From DAOTEJ01 sp035454085 (GTDB lineage: Bacteria; Pseudomonadota; Gammaproteobacteria; Burkholderiales; Burkholderiaceae_F), in assembly GCA_035454085.1 (NCBI GenBank), contig DAOTEJ010000092.1, positions 1 to 9,259 of the forward strand: a DNA stretch of 9,259 nucleotides, read 5' to 3'. The notes beneath the pieces were generated by a model that was not told where the DNA came from, searched no databases, and worked only from the letters and a program-made list of their open reading frames with translations. Both the position numbers and the translations under genes were made by a program. This document shows positions 6,676 to 9,259 of this stretch, piece by piece (positions within the stretch are counted from its first letter, which is position 1; every line of letters starts with the position of its first letter).

Positions 6676-7632
6676 ATGAACGAACCCAAGTCACGACCGC
6701 CCCGCCCTGCCCGCCCCGCGGGGCCGGCGCGGGCCGCCCGGCCGGCAGAGGCACGGCGTCCGGCGGGCCCGGCGCGCGCCAGCCGGCCGGCCGAGGCACG
6801 CGGCACGGGCACGCCTGAGCGCGCGCCGCGCAGCGCGCCCTCGCGCCCGGCTGCGGCCCCGCGCCCCCAGCGCACCGTGCTCGAAGAGACGCTGGGCGTG
6901 CGCGTGTCCAAGCGCATGAGCGAACTGGGCATGGCCTCGCGCCGCGAGGCCGACGAGTGGATCGCGCGCGGCTGGGTCTACGTCGACGGCGCGCCCGTGG
7001 AACTGGGCACGCGGGTGCTGCCGCAGCAGCGCATCACGCTCGACGGCCGGGCGCGCAAGGAGCAGCAGGCGCTGGTGACGGTGGTGCTCAACAAGCCCAT
7101 GGGCTACGTCAGCGGCCAGGCCGAGGACGGCCACGAGCCCGCACGCGTGCTCATCACCGGCGACAACCACTGGCGCGCCGACCCCAGCCCGCAGCACTTC
7201 CGCCGCGAGCACCTGGTGAGCCTGGTGCCGGCGGGCCGGCTCGACATCGACTCGGTGGGCCTGCTCGTGCTCACCCAGGACGGCCGCATCGCCAAGGAGC
7301 TGATCGGCCAGGACAGCGAGATCGAGAAGGAGTACCTCGTGCGCGTGGTCATGAAGAACCCGCACAACGAGCTCTCGCCCGCGTCGATGCAACTGCTGCG
7401 CCACGGACTCGAGCTCGACGGCGAGCCGCTCAAGCCGGCGCGCGTGGAGTGGGCCGACCCCGAGCAGCTGCGCTTCGTGCTCAAGGAAGGCAAGAAGCGC
7501 CAGATCCGCCGCATGTGCGAGGCCGTGGGCCTCAAGGTGCTGCGGCTCAAGCGCGTGCGCATCGGCCGCGTGATGCTGGGCGACCTGCCCACCGGCAAGT
7601 GGCGCTACCTGCGCGACGACGAACGTTTCTGA
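6676..7632 (+). CDS. RluF-like (RsuA-family) rRNA pseudouridine synthase with Arg/Pro/Ala-rich N-terminal tail
   Basis: Converts a uridine in ribosomal RNA, probably 23S, to pseudouridine. Residues 1 to about 66 are low-complexity Arg/Pro/Ala/Glu sequence, likely disordered and RNA-binding. An S4 RNA-binding domain follows at about 76-130 (VSKRMSELGMASRREADEW, then WVYVDGAPVELG). The catalytic domain begins at LNKPMGYVSGQ, with the catalytic Asp190 in AGRLDIDSVGLLVLTQDG, then EIEKEYLVRV and KKRQIRRMCEAVGLKVLRLKRVRIG. The R-Q-I-R-R-M-C-E motif resembles E. coli RluF more than RluB or RsuA. However, the stretch between NKP and GRLD is about 17 residues longer than in RluF, so the target base may differ and no symbol is given. 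The ATG at 6676 sits in a GC-rich leader; a start at Met81 (6916) would remove the tail and cut into the S4 domain. yffB follows after 23 bases. Confidence 0.9.
   Translation: MNEPKSRPPRPARPAGPARAARPAEARRPAGPARASRPAEARGTGTPERAPRSAPSRPAAAPRPQRTVLEETLGVRVSKRMSELGMASRREADEWIARGWVYVDGAPVELGTRVLPQQRITLDGRARKEQQALVTVVLNKPMGYVSGQAEDGHEPARVLITGDNHWRADPSPQHFRREHLVSLVPAGRLDIDSVGLLVLTQDGRIAKELIGQDSEIEKEYLVRVVMKNPHNELSPASMQLLRHGLELDGEPLKPARVEWADPEQLRFVLKEGKKRQIRRMCEAVGLKVLRLKRVRIGRVMLGDLPTGKWRYLRDDERF
6712..6801 (+). repeat. Two tandem 45-bp copies within the pseudouridine synthase tail
   Basis: Positions 6712-6756 and 6757-6801 encode RPAGPARAARPAEAR and RPAGPARASRPAEAR, identical at 14 of 15 residues. 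At DNA level I count 8 differences in 45 bases, all but two at third positions. The pattern means an in-frame duplication that has since drifted mostly at silent sites while the peptide was kept. Confidence 0.85.
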
Positions 7633-7655
7633 GGCGCGACGGCGGAGGATCGGCC

Positions 7656-8009
7656 ATGGCCCTGGCGCTCTACGGCATCCCGAACTGCGACACCGTCAAG
7701 CGCGCCCGTGCCTGGCTCGCCGAGCGCGGCGTCGCTGTCGATTTCCACGACTTCAAGCGCGCCGGACTCGAGGCACAACGCCTGGCCCGCTGGACCGACG
7801 CGCTGGGCTGGGAGCGGCTGCTCAACCGCCGCGGCACGAGCTGGCGCGGCCTGCCGGAGGCCGAGCGCGCGACCGTCACGGATGCTGCCAGCGCGCAGGC
7901 GCTGATGCTGCGCCAGCTCAGCCTGATCAAGCGGCCCGTCGTCGAGTGGCCCGACGGCGCGCTGAGCGTGGGCTTCGAACCCGAGGAGTGGTCACGGAGG
8001 GTGGCGTGA
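7656..8009 (+). CDS. yffB: Spx/MgsR/ArsC-like protein YffB
   Basis: A thioredoxin-fold protein of 117 residues in the ArsC/Spx family, near-colinear with E. coli YffB (118 aa). The matching blocks are LYGIPNCDTVKRARAWL at 5-21, LGWERLLNRRGTSWRGL in the middle, and TDAASAQALMLRQ followed by LIKRPVVEW. There is a single active-site-type cysteine, Cys11, in the form N-C-D-T with no second Cys, so a Spx-type CxxC switch is absent. The Arg of IKRP occupies the place of an arsenate/glutathione-contact Arg in ArsC. Its function is unproven in the family; a glutathione-dependent thiol reductase has been proposed. The ATG at 7656 is preferred because GGAGGA lies at 7644-7649 and the conserved fold starts at once; the longer upstream open frame overlaps the pseudouridine synthase gene. 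The stop TGA overlaps the GTG start of the amidohydrolase. Confidence 0.93.
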   Translation: MALALYGIPNCDTVKRARAWLAERGVAVDFHDFKRAGLEAQRLARWTDALGWERLLNRRGTSWRGLPEAERATVTDAASAQALMLRQLSLIKRPVVEWPDGALSVGFEPEEWSRRVA

Positions 8010-8911
8010 AGCGCACGCTGCTGGGCCGCGCCGGCACTGCGCTCGCCAGCGCGCTCGCCGCGCTGCTCCTCGGTGCCGCCAGCCTGGCCACGGCGCACGC
8101 CAGCGGCCCCGCGCCGCGCTACACCGGGCCGCTGTTCGACGCGCACCTGCACCTGAACTGGGAGAACGGCTTTCGCTTCCCGGTGCCCGAGGCCGTGGCC
8201 CTGATGCGCGCCAACGGCGTGCGCACCATTCTTGCCACCAGCCGACCCAACGACGGCACCCACGCGCTGGTCGACGAGGCGGGCACCGCCGTGCGCGTGG
8301 TGCCCTTCCTGCGCCCCTACCGCGTGCGCGACGACGTGCAGACCTGGTGGAACGACCCGCGCACCCTCGAATTGCTCGAGTCCGAGTTCGCGCGTGGCTA
8401 CTACGTGGGCGTGGGCGAATTTCACGTCTACGGCGAGGCCGCCGCGAGCCCCGTGGTGGCGCGCACGGTGGACTTCGCGCGCCGCCATGGCCTGTGGCTG
8501 CACGCCCATGTGGACGACGCCGCGCTCGAGATCCTGTTCCGCCACGACCCGCAGGCGCGCATCGTATGGGCGCACACCGGCTTCACCACGCCTGCCGACA
8601 AGGTCGCCGCCTATCTCGCGCGCCACCCGGGTCTGGTGTGCGAGCTCTCTTACCGCTCGGGCATCACCGACAGCGAGGGTAGGCTCACGCCCGAATGGCG
8701 CGCGCTCTTCGAACGCCACCCCGAGCGCTTCGTGATTGGTTCCGACACCTGGATCCCGCAGCGCTGGCTGATCTACGGCGAACTGATGGAGGCCTACCGC
8801 GCCTGGCTGGGCCAACTGCCTGCGGCCGTGGCGCACAAGATCGCCGTGGGCAACGGCGAGCGGCTCTTCCCGCCCGCGCCGCCGCGAAGCAGCGCTCAGC
8901 CGTCGCGCTGA
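8006..8911 (+). CDS. Exported amidohydrolase-family (TIM-barrel metal-dependent) hydrolase
   Basis: Predicted periplasmic metal-dependent hydrolase of 301 residues; the substrate is unknown. A signal peptide is clear: Lys2-Arg3, a long Ala/Leu core up to about residue 29, and an AHA|S cleavage site near 32/33. The mature part shows the amidohydrolase pattern: FDAHLHLN with His47 and His49 after strand 1, GVGEFHVYG with Glu138, WLHAHVDD with His166/His168, VWAHTGF with His190, and IGSDTW with Asp247. These could ligate one or two metals. The overall form is closest to Amidohydro_2 (PF04909-like) proteins, from general knowledge rather than a search. GTG at 8006 overlaps the yffB TGA (GTGA), and CGGAGG at 7995-8000 precedes it, so this start beats the one 60 bases upstream inside yffB, which would spoil the signal peptide. 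It is the last gene of the rightward group. Confidence 0.83.
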   Translation: MKRTLLGRAGTALASALAALLLGAASLATAHASGPAPRYTGPLFDAHLHLNWENGFRFPVPEAVALMRANGVRTILATSRPNDGTHALVDEAGTAVRVVPFLRPYRVRDDVQTWWNDPRTLELLESEFARGYYVGVGEFHVYGEAAASPVVARTVDFARRHGLWLHAHVDDAALEILFRHDPQARIVWAHTGFTTPADKVAAYLARHPGLVCELSYRSGITDSEGRLTPEWRALFERHPERFVIGSDTWIPQRWLIYGELMEAYRAWLGQLPAAVAHKIAVGNGERLFPPAPPRSSAQPSR

Positions 8912-8984
8912 ACGCGCCTCCCCATCGCGCGCGCGGAGCGCCCCGTCGCACGGGACGCCGAGGTCTGCCGCGGGGCGCAGCGCC
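8912..8984. other. Convergent intergenic gap with a weak hairpin
   Basis: Between the amidohydrolase stop and the gcdH stop, GCG-C-CCCGT / ACGGG-A-CGC (8938-8958) can fold with one mismatch around a CGC loop. No T-run follows on either strand, so it is at best a poor intrinsic terminator; rho-dependent ending is just as likely. Nothing else is seen here. Confidence 0.25.
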
Positions 8985-9259
8985 TCAGCAGAACGCCTGG
9001 ATACCGGTCTGCGCGCGCCCCAGGATCAGGGCGTGGATGTCGTGCGTGCCCTCGTAGGTGTTGACCACCTCGAGGTTCACCAGGTGGCGGGCGATGCCAT
9101 ATTCGTCGCTGATGCCGTTGCCGCCCAGCATGTCGCGCGCGGTGCGGGCCACCTCGAGCGCCTTGCCGCACGAGTTGCGCTTGAGCAGGCTGGTGATCTC
9201 GACTGCGGCCGTGCCCTCGTCCTTCATGCGCCCCAGGCGCAGGCAGCCCTGCAGGCCCA
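8985..9259 (-). CDS. gcdH: Glutaryl-CoA dehydrogenase, C-terminal part (cut by window edge)
   Basis: The last 90 residues of an FAD-dependent acyl-CoA dehydrogenase that oxidises and decarboxylates glutaryl-CoA to crotonyl-CoA in lysine, tryptophan and aromatic breakdown. The reading frame stays open to the right end of the window, adding GLQGCLRLGR before the Met codon at 9227, so that Met is internal and not the start. The segment SLLKRNSCGKALEVAR, then ARDMLGGNGISDEYG, then NLEVVNTYEGTHDIHALILG is diagnostic of glutaryl-CoA dehydrogenase among acyl-CoA dehydrogenases. The Glu of YEGTHD (codon complementary to 9051-9053) is the family's catalytic base. The C-terminus ALILGRAQTGIQAFC is of normal length. 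The gene is convergent with the amidohydrolase. The remaining roughly 300 residues lie outside. Confidence 0.95.
   Translation of the reverse strand, partial: GLQGCLRLGRMKDEGTAAVEITSLLKRNSCGKALEVARTARDMLGGNGISDEYGIARHLVNLEVVNTYEGTHDIHALILGRAQTGIQAFC

Noticed and set aside
6957..7655. Long N-terminal extension of the yffB frame
   Set aside because: It overlaps the pseudouridine synthase gene in another frame, is Arg/Ala/Gly-rich, and a good ribosome site precedes the ATG at 7656.
1..9259. Mobile element, CRISPR, toxin-antitoxin, defence or biosynthetic system
   Set aside because: No transposase, integrase, direct-repeat array, tRNA-associated junction or compositional break was seen; every large gene fits a known core family.

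Overview
The window is a very GC-rich stretch of bacterial chromosome with third codon positions almost all G or C. Protein similarity recalled from family knowledge and the gene order point to Burkholderiales, probably Comamonadaceae or a close relative. The key clues are the purC-purE-purK-Sua5 order, the glutaryl-CoA dehydrogenase C-terminus, the YffB sequence and TAAAAT-type -10 boxes. The exact genus cannot be read from the sequence. There are no tRNA or rRNA genes, CRISPR arrays, insertion sequences, phage genes or attachment sites. I read it as an ordinary core-genome region, not an accessory island.

Layout. (1) 93-500: dgkA, diacylglycerol kinase. (2) 592-4239: a purine gene cluster, purC, purE, purK and a Sua5-type threonylcarbamoyl-AMP synthase. 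purE/purK and purK/sua5 overlap by stop/start codons (GTGA and ATGA), so those three are very likely co-transcribed and translationally coupled; purC may be read separately or together with them. (3) 4468-5502: a secreted GDSL/SGNH-type lipoprotein esterase with its own leader. It ends at a strong hairpin terminator at 5521-5552. (4) On the minus strand, an alpha/beta hydrolase (6605-5832) followed after 12 bases by a SemiSWEET sugar transporter (5819-5568). These converge on the same terminator. (5) 6676-8911: an RluF-like rRNA pseudouridine synthase, the Spx/ArsC-like protein YffB, and a periplasmic amidohydrolase whose GTG start overlaps the yffB stop. (6) 8985-9259, minus strand: the C-terminal end of glutaryl-CoA dehydrogenase, cut by the window edge.

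How they fit together. PurK and class I PurE carry out the two-step carboxylation of AIR to CAIR, and PurC joins CAIR to aspartate. Sua5 provides the activated threonylcarbamoyl group for tRNA t6A. The remaining genes are separate small units: membrane lipid recycling, a surface esterase, a hydrolase with a sugar carrier, rRNA modification and lysine/tryptophan/aromatic catabolism.

I found no convincing new system. The points most worth a second look are the degenerate catalytic blocks of the GDSL lipoprotein, the duplicated Arg/Pro/Ala-rich tail of the pseudouridine synthase, and two small uncharacterised pairings: hydrolase with SemiSWEET, and YffB with an exported amidohydrolase.
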